29,566 nucleotides of DNA from Bacteroidota bacterium (GTDB lineage Bacteria > Bacteroidota > Bacteroidia > Chitinophagales > Chitinophagaceae). This document shows, in pieces, positions 15,886-23,563 of the stretch. Position 1 is the stretch's first letter. Each line of letters opens with the position of its first letter. The DNA lies in assembly GCA_947461015.1 (NCBI GenBank), contig CANHIR010000002.1:1-29566 (forward strand), in the 5' to 3' direction. The translations under genes and the position numbers were made by a program. The notes beneath the pieces were generated by a model. That model saw only the letters and a program-made list of their open reading frames with translations, searched no databases and was not told where the DNA came from.

Positions 15886-17247
15886 TTGCTACCTCAATCC
15901 TTATTAAACGCGATCACTAATATGCCTGGTTTTGACAAGGAAAGTTTTGTGCGTGTTCATGAATTGGGGGAACAAATTACAAGCATTCGATTAAACCCAG
16001 CAAAGCCTTTTGATTTAAACGCGCATCCCTTTTTAAGCAATACATACCCCATTCCATGGTGTGATAATGGGTATTATTTGCAGGAAAGGCCATTGTTTGT
16101 TACGGATCCTTTATGGCATGCCGGAGCGTATTATGTACAAGAGGCAAGTAGTATGTTTATAAATCATATTCTTAAAAATATTTTTCCAAATTCGGAGGAT
16201 AAAATAGTTTTAGATTTATGTGCTGCGCCAGGAGGAAAATCCACATTGTTGGCAAGCTATTTTAATAAAGGGTTGGTAGTATCTAATGAAACAATAAAAT
16301 CACGCAATGCAATTTTAGTAGAGAATATGACCAAGTGGGGAAGCGACAGTGTGGTAGTTACACAAAATGATCCTTCACATTTTAAAGCATTGCCTAATTT
16401 TTTTGATTTAATGGTGGTGGATGCACCTTGCAGTGGTAGTGGGTTATTTCGAAAAGACCCTTCTGCCATTAATGAATGGAGTGAAGAAAGTGTGTTGCAT
16501 TGCAGCACAAGACAGGAAAGAATTTTGACCGACAGCTTGGATGCATTAAAGGAAGGGGGCTATTTAATTTATTCAACCTGTTCCTATTCATTTGAGGAAA
16601 ATGAAAAGATAATGGATTTAATAAGTGCAATACCTGGTATGCAAAATGTAAATATACCAGTCCTGGATCATTGGGGTATTGTAATTACTGAAAGTCCAAA
16701 CACAAACGCAATAGGGTATAGATTTTATCCAGACAAAATAAAGGGGGAAGGTTTTTTTGTTTGTGTTTTCCAAAAACAAAATAAAGCAAATTTGGGTTTT
16801 TATAATGCTACTTTTCAATGGAATAGCATTACTAAAAAAGAGCTTTCAGTTTTATCGGAAAATATAAACTTGCCTGCAGCATATGAATTTATTAATCATC
16901 AAGATACCATTATTGGGGTACATTCTAATTTAACCACGCCCATTAAGGTATTGCTTTCGCATTTGTATGTAAAAAAAATGGGGTTGGCCATTGGGGAGAT
17001 AAAAGGAAAGGATTTAATACCCAACCATGCACTTGCTATGAGTCACTGGGCCAATTTACCCTTTGGAATGGTAGAGGTTGAGCTTGCTTTAGCCTTGCAA
17101 TATCTTCGTCGGGCAGATATTTGTCTAGATGGAACAAAGGGTTGGGCGCTTGTAATGTATAAAAACATTAGATTGGGTTGGGCAAAATTACTACCCAATA
17201 GAACCAATAATTATTATCCCCCATCTTGGAGAATATTGAAATACTGA
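15886..17247 (+). CDS. RsmF/NSUN-family RNA (cytosine-5) methyltransferase, TTG start
   Basis: About 453 residues; an m5C methyltransferase of the NOL1/NOP2/Sun family, probably acting on rRNA. SAM-binding LDLCAAPGGKSTLLA is at 109-123. The two catalytic cysteines are Cys182 in APCSGSGLFRKDP and Cys232 in STCSYSFEENE. The C-terminal half has an RsmF-like RNA-binding extension (NLPFGMVEVE, then a DGTKGWALV pattern). The reading frame is open from TTG 15799, but that overlaps the previous gene by 77 bp. TTG 15886 gives MLPQSLLNAITNMPGFD, matching the start of Bacteroidota homologues, and lies 10 bp after the preceding stop. ATG 15922 is the fallback. The exact rRNA site is not readable. Confidence 0.85.
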   Translation: MLPQSLLNAITNMPGFDKESFVRVHELGEQITSIRLNPAKPFDLNAHPFLSNTYPIPWCDNGYYLQERPLFVTDPLWHAGAYYVQEASSMFINHILKNIFPNSEDKIVLDLCAAPGGKSTLLASYFNKGLVVSNETIKSRNAILVENMTKWGSDSVVVTQNDPSHFKALPNFFDLMVVDAPCSGSGLFRKDPSAINEWSEESVLHCSTRQERILTDSLDALKEGGYLIYSTCSYSFEENEKIMDLISAIPGMQNVNIPVLDHWGIVITESPNTNAIGYRFYPDKIKGEGFFVCVFQKQNKANLGFYNATFQWNSITKKELSVLSENINLPAAYEFINHQDTIIGVHSNLTTPIKVLLSHLYVKKMGLAIGEIKGKDLIPNHALAMSHWANLPFGMVEVELALALQYLRRADICLDGTKGWALVMYKNIRLGWAKLLPNRTNNYYPPSWRILKY

Positions 17248-17284
17248 TAATTACACATTAAAAAATATATTATTTTATATTTTT

Positions 17285-17318
17285 TTGCTTTTTATTCACA
17301 TATCCTTTGGTACCTTTG
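17285..17318 (+). promoter_or_regulatory. Promoter of the double-psi-barrel gene
   Basis: TTG at 17285-17287 and a perfect TACCTTTG at 17311-17318 are separated by 23 bp. The element ends 5 nt before ATG 17324, so the mRNA is probably leaderless. An AT-only tract (17255-17286) upstream could act as an UP-like element. Confidence 0.65.
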
Positions 17319-17323
17319 CAGTC

Positions 17324-17974
17324 ATGTTTAGGAAATTTTTACTCATATTGGTTGTAATAGCTGGGCTTTCCAATGGAATGCCATACAATACTTTTGCCCA
17401 AAAGAAGACTGGCAAAAGTATCCAAAAGAAAAAAAATACAAAATCAAAACGTGTAAAATCTAAATCAACTTCCAAATCAAGCAAACACCATAAGCGCACT
17501 AAAAAAAGTAAATCCCGCTATAAAGTGGTAACGGATACTGTTCAACTTAAGCTTGCTCAAGAAAATAAATTAGCTTCTTTGCAAATGATTGCAGACAATA
17601 AAGAGAAAACCAGGGTTACGGATAGTTTACATAAAACTTCTTTGTTAAGTACAAATCAAGAGGACAAAGAAGGGTTTTACGCAACAGGATTTTCTTCACA
17701 ATTAAAAGGGACAAGCCTACAAACCATTGAAGGCATTGCGGCAACTTTTAAAAGCCTAAGCGGATGGAGCGACAAAAAATTTTATGTCTTAACTAACCAA
17801 ATGCCAATTGGAACCATTGTTCGAATTACGACACCTGATGCAAAAAGTATTTGTGCAAAAGTGATCAATATTTTACCTGATGAAGGAAGCGAAATTCAAT
17901 ATCGTATAAGTGATTCAGCTGCTGCAAATTTGGGTATCTCAAATAAGACGTTTAAGGTGTCTATCACCTATTAA
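17324..17974 (+). CDS. Secreted basic protein with RlpA-like double-psi beta-barrel
   Basis: 216-residue exported protein. Residues 1-26 are a signal peptide ending in TFAQ. Residues 27-67 are a lysine/serine-rich basic tract, followed by a helical linker (about 70-110). A C-terminal double-psi beta-barrel occupies about 116-216 (YATGFSSQLKG, MPIGTIVRIT, CAKVINILPD, IQYRISDSAAANLGI). The fold matches the RlpA family, but the usual catalytic surroundings are not preserved: NDRGP is replaced by NILPD, and the His before the PxGT turn by Asn. It is therefore probably a wall- or polymer-binding protein rather than a lytic transglycosylase. I chose ATG 17324 over TTG 17285 because it follows the promoter and opens a clean signal peptide. 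The rhodanese-thioredoxin gene follows 6 bp later. Confidence 0.7.
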   Translation: MFRKFLLILVVIAGLSNGMPYNTFAQKKTGKSIQKKKNTKSKRVKSKSTSKSSKHHKRTKKSKSRYKVVTDTVQLKLAQENKLASLQMIADNKEKTRVTDSLHKTSLLSTNQEDKEGFYATGFSSQLKGTSLQTIEGIAATFKSLSGWSDKKFYVLTNQMPIGTIVRITTPDAKSICAKVINILPDEGSEIQYRISDSAAANLGISNKTFKVSITY

Positions 17975-17980
17975 TTTTCT

Positions 17981-18688
17981 ATGAAACATTCATTTTTTAT
18001 AAGCCTATTATTAACGGTTTTGGCTTTTTCAAGTTGTGCTCAAAATAAAAAAGTTAATAACGAGGCTTTAATTTTACCTGCAGCGGATTTCCAAGTTGCC
18101 ATTCAAAAGCAAAATGTACAAATATTAGATGTGCGCACTGCTAGTGAGTATGCAAGTGGGCATATTAAGAATGCCATGCAAGCCAATTGGAATGATCAAA
18201 AGGAGTTTGCGCATAGAACACAATATTTGGATAAGCAAAATACAGTGTATATATATTGTCAAGCCGGCGGAAGAAGTGCTGCTGCACAAACCTATTTAAT
18301 TGAAAAAGGGTATGATGTAGTGAATTTAGAAGGGGGCTTGAGCAATTGGAAATTGAAAAATTTGCCGGTGGAGGGCAACACAAATGTGCAACAAATGATG
18401 GTTGCGGACTTTGATAAAGTAGTTGCTTCTAATAATTTAGTATTAGTAGATATTGGTGCAATATGGTGCCCACCGTGTATAAAAATGTTACCTGTTATTG
18501 AAAAAATTAAAAACGAAATGGGGGATAAATTATATTTCTTAGCAGTGGACGGCGGAATAGATATTGACGTAATGAAACACCTAAACTTTGAAGCTTTACC
18601 AACTTTTATCATTTTTAAAAATGGCAAAGAAGTTTGGAGAAAAACAGGCATAGTGGAAGAAGCCGAGTTTGTAAAACAATTGCAATAG
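17981..18688 (+). CDS. Rhodanese-thioredoxin fusion lipoprotein
   Basis: 235-residue envelope protein with two redox or sulfur domains. Residues 1-18 are a lipoprotein signal with Cys19 in FSSC. A rhodanese domain at about 32-130 carries the active-site loop CQAGGRS with Cys93. A thioredoxin domain at about 135-235 carries WCPPC with Cys163 and Cys166 and the cis-Pro at 207 (ALPTFII). All active cysteines are present, so both domains should be functional. It could handle persulfides or keep periplasmic thiols in the right redox state; the electron donor is not in the window. It follows the double-psi-barrel gene by 6 bp in one transcript. The domain calls are secure; the biological role is inferred. 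Confidence 0.87.
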   Translation: MKHSFFISLLLTVLAFSSCAQNKKVNNEALILPAADFQVAIQKQNVQILDVRTASEYASGHIKNAMQANWNDQKEFAHRTQYLDKQNTVYIYCQAGGRSAAAQTYLIEKGYDVVNLEGGLSNWKLKNLPVEGNTNVQQMMVADFDKVVASNNLVLVDIGAIWCPPCIKMLPVIEKIKNEMGDKLYFLAVDGGIDIDVMKHLNFEALPTFIIFKNGKEVWRKTGIVEEAEFVKQLQ

Positions 18689-18701
18689 TTGAATACGAAA
18701 T

Positions 18702-19634
18702 TTAATTATGGCGATACCCTCTTAAAAAATCGGCTATTGGCATTTTCTTTTTCCCTTCCCATTGAATATCATTTAAAATCAAGTAACCGTCTTCGCAAGC
18801 AAATTTCGCAAAGGTTTTACCGTCTGTTATAAAACTACCAGGCGCTTCTGCTGGTTTTATTTTTTCAACAATCGTACTATATAACTTTACAATTTTACCT
18901 TCTACTTTTGTAATGGCACCCGGAAATGGTGCAAGCCCTCTTATGTGATTGTGTACCTTATTAACTGGAAGTGCCCAGTTTATTTCACAGTCTTTTGTGA
19001 AAATTTTAGGGGCATGATGAACTGAATGTTCATTAATAACTGCCGCTTGAGGTACCGATTTAATTTCATTGTTAAATAAACCCGCTAAGGTTTTAACCAA
19101 TATTTGAGCGCCAACAATCATCATGGTGTCATGCAGTTCTCCAGCAGTCATGTTTTCGGTAATGGTGATTTTATCTTGTAATAATATATCACCTGTATCA
19201 ATTGTATGTTGCAATTGAAAAGTGGTCACACCTGTTTCTTTTTCTCCATTCATAATGGCCCAATTAATAGGTGCAGCTCCACGATATTGGGGCAATAAGG
19301 AGCCATGTACATTTAGGGTGCCCATGGGGGGAAGAGACCATATTTTTTCCGGAAGCATTCTAAATGCCACCACTACTTGTAGGTCTGGATTCCAAGCAGT
19401 AAGTGCCTCAAAAAACTCAGGGGACTTAAGTTTTTCTGGTTGCAGTATAGGTAAATTATGGTCCAGGGCAAATAGCTTTACAGCGCTTTGTTGAAGCTGC
19501 ATCCCTCTGCCGCCGGGCTTATCAGGAGCTGTTACTACGCCAACTACATTCATTTTAGCATCCAATAAGGCACGTAAAGAGGCCACCGCAAAAGCGGGCG
19601 TTCCCATAAATACAATCCTTGGCTTTTTGTCCAT
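18702..19634 (-). CDS. fmt: Methionyl-tRNA formyltransferase
   Basis: 310-residue enzyme that formylates initiator Met-tRNA with 10-formyl-tetrahydrofolate. The N-terminal Rossmann-type domain starts PRIVFMGTPAFAV at 5-17. The folate-site triad is Asn108 and His110 (LNVHGSLLPQYRGAAPINWA) and Asp146 (TIDTGD), close to E. coli Asn106, His108 and Asp144. The tRNA-recognition loop after AFALDHN and PDKPGGRGMQ is present. The C-terminal OB domain begins near 205 (INWALPVNKVHNHIRGLAPFPGA). It is convergent with the rhodanese-thioredoxin gene (13 bp) and divergent from the FKBP gene. A perfect -7 element ends 4 nt before its ATG. The usual def partner is not adjacent. Confidence 0.96.
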   Translation of the reverse strand: MDKKPRIVFMGTPAFAVASLRALLDAKMNVVGVVTAPDKPGGRGMQLQQSAVKLFALDHNLPILQPEKLKSPEFFEALTAWNPDLQVVVAFRMLPEKIWSLPPMGTLNVHGSLLPQYRGAAPINWAIMNGEKETGVTTFQLQHTIDTGDILLQDKITITENMTAGELHDTMMIVGAQILVKTLAGLFNNEIKSVPQAAVINEHSVHHAPKIFTKDCEINWALPVNKVHNHIRGLAPFPGAITKVEGKIVKLYSTIVEKIKPAEAPGSFITDGKTFAKFACEDGYLILNDIQWEGKKKMPIADFLRGYRHN

Positions 19635-19638
19635 GGTG

Positions 19639-19646
19639 CAAAGTTA
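19639..19646 (-). promoter_or_regulatory. fmt -7 promoter element (leaderless type)
   Basis: The minus strand reads TAACTTTG followed by CACC and the fmt ATG at 19634. It is a perfect TAnnTTTG only 4 nt from the start codon, so transcription should begin at or next to the ATG. The expected -33 position overlaps the FKBP gene's -7 element. Confidence 0.6.
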
Positions 19647-19666
19647 GTTTATCTGCCATAATTATG

Positions 19667-19674
19667 TACTTTTG
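19667..19674 (+). promoter_or_regulatory. -7 element of the SlyD-like gene
   Basis: TACTTTTG is a perfect TAnnTTTG, 38 nt before the ATG at 19713. Its expected -33 region (about 19643-19647, GTTAG) overlaps the fmt -7 element, so the two divergent promoters interlock. Confidence 0.5.
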
Positions 19675-19712
19675 CCCTTTGTGCCCTAGGCACTTTATTT
19701 AAAAAGTAAAAT

Positions 19713-20165
19713 ATGCAACAAGTAACAAAAGGAGATACCATTCAAGTGCATTATCATGGTACTTTAACCAATGGCGAGGTTTTTGATTCATCAAATGGCC
19801 GTGCTCCATTGGAATTCGAAGTTGGAAGCGGGATGGTTATTCCTGGTTTTGATAACGGGGTTTTAGGTATGAAAGTGGGTGATAAAAAAACAATCAATAT
19901 TCCATTTATGGAAGCATATGGACCAAAGCAACCAGAAATGATTGTAGAATTTCCTAAAACACAATTTCCTACAGATTTAAACCCTGAAGTGGGTATGGCG
20001 TTGACAATGAACAATGGTCAAGGTCAACAATTTCAAGTAATTGTAATTGAAGTAAAGGATGAGGTAGTGGTTTTAGATGCAAACCACGCTTTGGCAGGTC
20101 AGGATTTAACTTTTGATTTAGAATTGGTAAGTATTGATACGCCTTCTAAAATCATTATGCCATAA
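19713..20165 (+). CDS. SlyD-like FKBP-type peptidyl-prolyl isomerase
   Basis: 150-residue cytoplasmic peptidyl-prolyl cis-trans isomerase and folding helper. The FKBP half comprises YHGTLTNGEVFDSS at 14-27, PLEFEVGSGMVIPGFDNGVLGMKVGDK at about 32-58, and the C-terminal return strand AGQDLTFDLELVSI. Between them, residues of about 71-120 form the insert-in-flap chaperone domain of SlyD proteins. The metal-binding His/Cys-rich tail of E. coli SlyD (196 residues) is absent, so a nickel role is unlikely. There is no signal peptide. It is monocistronic: a promoter stands upstream and a strong terminator immediately downstream. Confidence 0.92.
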   Translation: MQQVTKGDTIQVHYHGTLTNGEVFDSSNGRAPLEFEVGSGMVIPGFDNGVLGMKVGDKKTINIPFMEAYGPKQPEMIVEFPKTQFPTDLNPEVGMALTMNNGQGQQFQVIVIEVKDEVVVLDANHALAGQDLTFDLELVSIDTPSKIIMP

Positions 20166-20183
20166 TATATTTTATGCTATTTT

Positions 20184-20218
20184 AAAAGGCGTTCCTAACT
20201 TTTGGAACGCCTTTTTTT
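20184..20218 (+). terminator. Rho-independent terminator after the FKBP gene
   Basis: A perfect 12-bp stem, AAAAGGCGTTCC (20184-20195) with 20204-20215, encloses an 8-nt loop and runs into a T tract (20212-20218). A-rich sequence on the other side means it could also work on the minus strand, but no minus-strand gene needs it here. Confidence 0.9.
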
Positions 20219-20276
20219 ATTCGCAAAATTCAAATTATCTTCATCTTTCTAAGTACCTGAATTAATTTATTACCTT

Positions 20277-21542
20277 ATGGAATTGCAAGCATTACAAGTA
20301 GCGGAAAGGTTTATGCGATATGTGCAAATAGACACTCAGAGTGATCCAAACAGTATCTCTTTCCCTTCCACTGAAAAACAAAAAAATCTATCTCTTTTAT
20401 TGGCTAAAGAGTTAAAATCATTTGGCATTGAAGATGCACATTTAGACGAGCATGGGTATGTTATGGCTACCATACCTTCCAATTTACCTGAATCAATAAA
20501 ACAAGAAGAAAACAAGCATATTCCAATTATTTGTTTTTGTGCGCATGTTGACACAGCACCTGATTGCAGTGGCACAAATGTGAAACCCATATTACACCAA
20601 AATTTTAATGGCGCTCCTATTGTATTACCTGATGATCCTAATCAAATTATTACGGTTGAAGCTTACCCTTATTTAAAAGAATTTATAGGAACTGCAATTA
20701 TTACTGCATCTGGCAACACTTTATTGGGGGCAGATGATAAAGCGGGCGTTACTATTATTATGGAAATGGCAAAATATTTAATGGAAAATAAATCTATACC
20801 TCATGGTCCAATTAAAATATTGTTTACCCCGGATGAAGAAGTAGGCCGTGGCACCGATTATTTGGATATAAAAAAATTAGGTGCAGATTATGGCTATACA
20901 TTAGATGGAGGAGCAATTGGATGCTTTGAAATGGAAACATTTAGTGCGGACTATTTGGTTTTAAATATTGAAGGGGTAATAGCGCATCCAGGTGCCGCAA
21001 AAGGGGTGATGCAAAATGCAATAAAAGTAGCGGGTGAAATTATCGCAGCCTTGCCTAAAAAAGAATGGTGCCCCGAGTATACCGAAGAAAGACTTGGATT
21101 TATCCATCCCAATCACATTGAAGGGGGTGCAGAAAAAGCAAAAATAGAATTTTTAGTAAGAGACTTTGATACATTAAAATTGAAAGCACATTCTGCTAAG
21201 CTATTACAAATTGCAGAAAGTGTGGTGGCAAATAATTCAGATTTTTCTAAAGTAAAATTATCCATAGAAATTACCGAGCAATATCGTAATATGCGAGAAG
21301 TGATTGATCAATATCCTGAAATTGTTAATCGCGCGTTAAATGCGTATGAAAAAACAAATATTAAGCCAAAAATAAGTCCCATAAGAGGAGGTACAGATGG
21401 AAGCAGGATGAGTTTTATGGGACTACCCACACCCAATATTTTTACGGGTATGCAAGCCATTCACAGCAAGCATGAGTGGATAGGTGTTAGAGATATGCTA
21501 AAGGCGGTAGAAGTATTAGTGAATTTGGTAGAAATAAATTAA
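20277..21542 (+). CDS. pepT: Peptidase T (tripeptide aminopeptidase)
   Basis: 421-residue zinc aminopeptidase of family M20B, removing N-terminal residues from tripeptides in the cytoplasm. Metal and catalytic residues align with E. coli PepT: His90 and Asp92 (CAHVDTAPD), bridging Asp153 (LGADDKAG), catalytic Glu187 and metal ligand Glu188 (TPDEEVGRG), Asp210 (TLDGGAIG), and His399 in HSKHEW. The dimerisation lid lies between about 220 and 335 (AHPGAAKGVMQNA). The length is normal. exbB begins 18 bp downstream with no terminator between, so the three genes may be co-transcribed, though peptidase and ion-channel functions are not obviously linked. No convincing TAnnTTTG was found in the 110-bp upstream gap. 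Confidence 0.95.
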   Translation: MELQALQVAERFMRYVQIDTQSDPNSISFPSTEKQKNLSLLLAKELKSFGIEDAHLDEHGYVMATIPSNLPESIKQEENKHIPIICFCAHVDTAPDCSGTNVKPILHQNFNGAPIVLPDDPNQIITVEAYPYLKEFIGTAIITASGNTLLGADDKAGVTIIMEMAKYLMENKSIPHGPIKILFTPDEEVGRGTDYLDIKKLGADYGYTLDGGAIGCFEMETFSADYLVLNIEGVIAHPGAAKGVMQNAIKVAGEIIAALPKKEWCPEYTEERLGFIHPNHIEGGAEKAKIEFLVRDFDTLKLKAHSAKLLQIAESVVANNSDFSKVKLSIEITEQYRNMREVIDQYPEIVNRALNAYEKTNIKPKISPIRGGTDGSRMSFMGLPTPNIFTGMQAIHSKHEWIGVRDMLKAVEVLVNLVEIN

Positions 21543-21560
21543 CTTTAAAAAATTAAATTA

Positions 21561-22214
21561 ATGAATTGTATGGTTTTTTTATTAAATGCTAATCAAGAAT
21601 CTTTGTTGAGTTTATTGCAAAAAGGGGGATGGATCATGTACCCACTATATGCATTATTGGTGATTGCTATATACGTTTTTATTGAAAGATTACTTGCGAT
21701 AAAAAAAGCTGGTGCCATTGATCCAAAATTTATGCTTATTATTAAAGACAATTTAATGTCTAGTAACGTAGCGGCAGCAAAGAGCTTAGCAAAAAATACA
21801 GATAATCCAGTAGCTAGAATGATTGAAAAAGGACTTGTAAGAATAGGAAAGCCAGTGGATGCTATCGAGAAAAGCATGGAAAATGTAGGTAAGTTAGAAA
21901 TGTATGCTATGGAGCGTAATATAAATATTCTTTCTTTGGTAGCTGGTATTGCTCCCATGCTAGGGTTTTTAGGAACCATTGTAGGAATGGTGCAATTATT
22001 CTCGGAAATTTCAACAGAGAAATCTTTTACATTAGACCTTATTGCAGGCGGTATTTACATTAAGATGGTTACCTCCGCTACAGGTTTAATTATTGGATTA
22101 ATTGCTTATGTAGGACATAATTATCTTTCTACTCAAATAGATAAGACAGCAAATAAAATGGAAACAGCAAGTGCTGACTTCTTAGATATTTTACAAGAAA
22201 CTACGCATTCGTAA
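21561..22214 (+). CDS. exbB: ExbB/TolQ/MotA-family proton-channel subunit
   Basis: 217-residue inner-membrane protein of the ExbB/TolQ family, which couples proton flow to work at the outer membrane. Transmembrane helices are visible at about 27-45 (MYPLYALLVIAIYVFIE), 122-144 (ILSLVAGIAPMLGFLGTIVGMV) and 163-188 (GGIYIKMVTSATGLIIGLIAYVG). The conserved GxxPMLGFLGTIVGM and the TSATGLIIG segment with its channel Thr are intact. The cytoplasmic segment between helices 1 and 2 carries the usual helical region. exbD follows 10 bp downstream. A second in-frame ATG at 21570 could be the true start. It may energise TonB-dependent receptors, but no TonB gene is adjacent. Confidence 0.93.
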   Translation: MNCMVFLLNANQESLLSLLQKGGWIMYPLYALLVIAIYVFIERLLAIKKAGAIDPKFMLIIKDNLMSSNVAAAKSLAKNTDNPVARMIEKGLVRIGKPVDAIEKSMENVGKLEMYAMERNINILSLVAGIAPMLGFLGTIVGMVQLFSEISTEKSFTLDLIAGGIYIKMVTSATGLIIGLIAYVGHNYLSTQIDKTANKMETASADFLDILQETTHS

Positions 22215-22224
22215 ATTATTAAGT

Positions 22225-22641
22225 ATGAATTTAAGAAAGCGATTTAGAGGAAAGCCCGAAGTACATACCGGTGCATTAAATGATATCTTATTTATTTTGT
22301 TGCTATTCTTTTTAATAGTATCTACACTTGCCAATCCAAATGTGATAAAGGTATCTAATCCTAAATCATCAAGAGACGATATTAAAACACAACAAACAGT
22401 AGTGGTTAGCATTAAAAACGATCAACAGGTTTTTGTTGGGAATACCCCTGTGCAGTTGGACTCGCTGTCTAATAATTCCTTAGCTAAGGAACTTAAATTA
22501 GCGCTAGATAAAGAGAAAAAAGAAAATCCAACAGTGGTAATAAATGGAGACAGTGTTGCAAAATTAGGTGTCACTATTCAGGTAATGCAAATTATAAAAA
22601 AATTAGGAGCTACTCCAGTTGTTGCAGTGGATCCTCATTAA
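22225..22641 (+). CDS. exbD: ExbD/TolR-family protein
   Basis: 138-residue partner of ExbB with one transmembrane helix at about 18-36. Asp20 (LNDILFILLLFFLI) at the start of the helix corresponds to the essential proton-carrying Asp of ExbD. The periplasmic domain (about 45-138) has the family pattern KNDQQVFVGNTPV and VVINGDSVAKLGVTIQVMQIIKKLG. The basic N-terminus (MNLRKRFRGK) fits a cytoplasmic tail. Many Bacteroidota loci have exbB followed by exbD genes and tonB. Here there is a single exbD, and the next gene, prmC, is convergent and starts 8 bp away, so the force-transducing partner is encoded elsewhere. Confidence 0.92.
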   Translation: MNLRKRFRGKPEVHTGALNDILFILLLFFLIVSTLANPNVIKVSNPKSSRDDIKTQQTVVVSIKNDQQVFVGNTPVQLDSLSNNSLAKELKLALDKEKKENPTVVINGDSVAKLGVTIQVMQIIKKLGATPVVAVDPH

Positions 22642-22649
22642 TACATTGC

Positions 22650-23501
22650 TTAGCGTTTAATGCTAGCCCTTAACATTCTATCTTTCCCAAACATGTCTTG
22701 ACGTAATTCGGCATGATAGCCCATTTCTTCAAACAATGTCAATAATGCTTTTCCTTGATCATAATGCATTTCAAAAAAAAGTTGACCGTTTGGTTTTAAA
22801 TATTGTTTTCCAAGTCTTGCAATGGTTCGATAAAAAATGAGCGGGTCCGCATCTTTTACAAAAAGGGCAATGGAGGGTTCAAAATATTTTACTTGTACCT
22901 GCATATTCACACTTTCTTTAAATGGTATATAAGGCGGATTGCTAACAATAATATCAAATTGGTTTGGCAAATAGGTAGTATTTAAAATGTCTTCCTGCAT
23001 CCAGCTAATCTCGGCATTCAAATTGGTTGCATTTTGCTTAGCAGTTTGCAAAGCAGTTTCGCTTATATCTAATCCAGCGATCATACAATTTGGCAATGCT
23101 AATTTTATAGCTATTGGAATACATCCAGATCCAGTACCAACGTCTAAAATTTGTAAAGGCTTGTCAATAATGGTTGCGTATTCAATAATCCAGTCTACCA
23201 ATTCTTCCGTTTCTGGCCTTGGTATTAACACAGATTCATTCACTTTATATTCGTTGCCCATAAACCAAGCTTTGCCAATTATGTATTGAATTGGTTTTCC
23301 TTGTTTAAGCGATAATTGCGCCTCATTGAAATGATCAATTATTTCTTTTGACAATGGGAGGTCCTTATTTAATACTTGTTTTATTTTATCCCATCCTGTA
23401 ATGTGTTCAAATAAGATAGACATTAAACTATTTAGTTCGATACTTTCGTATTCGCTAGCTAGTGTTTCTTTAAATGCTTGTTTAAGTTCCTGTAAACTCA
23501 T
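22650..23501 (-). CDS. prmC: Peptide chain release factor N5-glutamine methyltransferase
   Basis: 283-residue PrmC/HemK enzyme that methylates the GGQ glutamine of release factors RF1 and RF2. The N-terminal helical domain (1-75) recognises the release factor. QYIIGKAWFMG at 72-82 and VLIPRPETEELVDW at 91-104 are family-specific. Motif I LDVGTGSGCIPIAI is at 119-132, and the catalytic NPPY is at 188-191 (SNPPYIPFKE). The length equals the family norm. It is convergent with exbD, 8 bp apart with no visible terminator. Upstream, TAACATTG (one mismatch from TAnnTTTG) ends 4 nt before ATG. Release factor genes are not in the window. Confidence 0.95.
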   Translation of the reverse strand: MSLQELKQAFKETLASEYESIELNSLMSILFEHITGWDKIKQVLNKDLPLSKEIIDHFNEAQLSLKQGKPIQYIIGKAWFMGNEYKVNESVLIPRPETEELVDWIIEYATIIDKPLQILDVGTGSGCIPIAIKLALPNCMIAGLDISETALQTAKQNATNLNAEISWMQEDILNTTYLPNQFDIIVSNPPYIPFKESVNMQVQVKYFEPSIALFVKDADPLIFYRTIARLGKQYLKPNGQLFFEMHYDQGKALLTLFEEMGYHAELRQDMFGKDRMLRASIKR

Positions 23502-23505
23502 ATTG

Positions 23506-23513
23506 CAATGTTA
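23506..23513 (-). promoter_or_regulatory. Variant -7 element of prmC
   Basis: The minus strand reads TAACATTG, one mismatch from TAnnTTTG, then CAAT and the prmC ATG at 23501. The 4-nt spacing equals that of fmt and the ABC-F gene. No -33 TTG is seen. Confidence 0.35.
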
Positions 23514-23535
23514 CAAATGAATGCTCATTATGCAT

Positions 23536-23543
23536 TAGCTTTG
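23536..23543 (+). promoter_or_regulatory. -7 element of the YigZ-family gene
   Basis: TAGCTTTG is a perfect TAnnTTTG, 20 nt before the ATG at 23564. A clear -33 TTG at 17-23 bp is lacking. It lies back to back with the prmC element. Confidence 0.4.
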
Positions 23544-23563
23544 CCAGGTTATTATTTAGATGA

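Noticed and set aside
17260..17285. AT-only inverted repeat AAAAAATATA/TATATTTTTT after the RNA methyltransferase gene, possible terminator
   Set aside because: The stem has no G-C pairs and would be very weak; it more likely belongs to the AT-rich upstream part of the next promoter.
21593..21979. 128-codon open frame on the minus strand inside exbB
   Set aside because: exbB is a clear family member with intact motifs in this region; the antisense frame has no recognisable domain or promoter.
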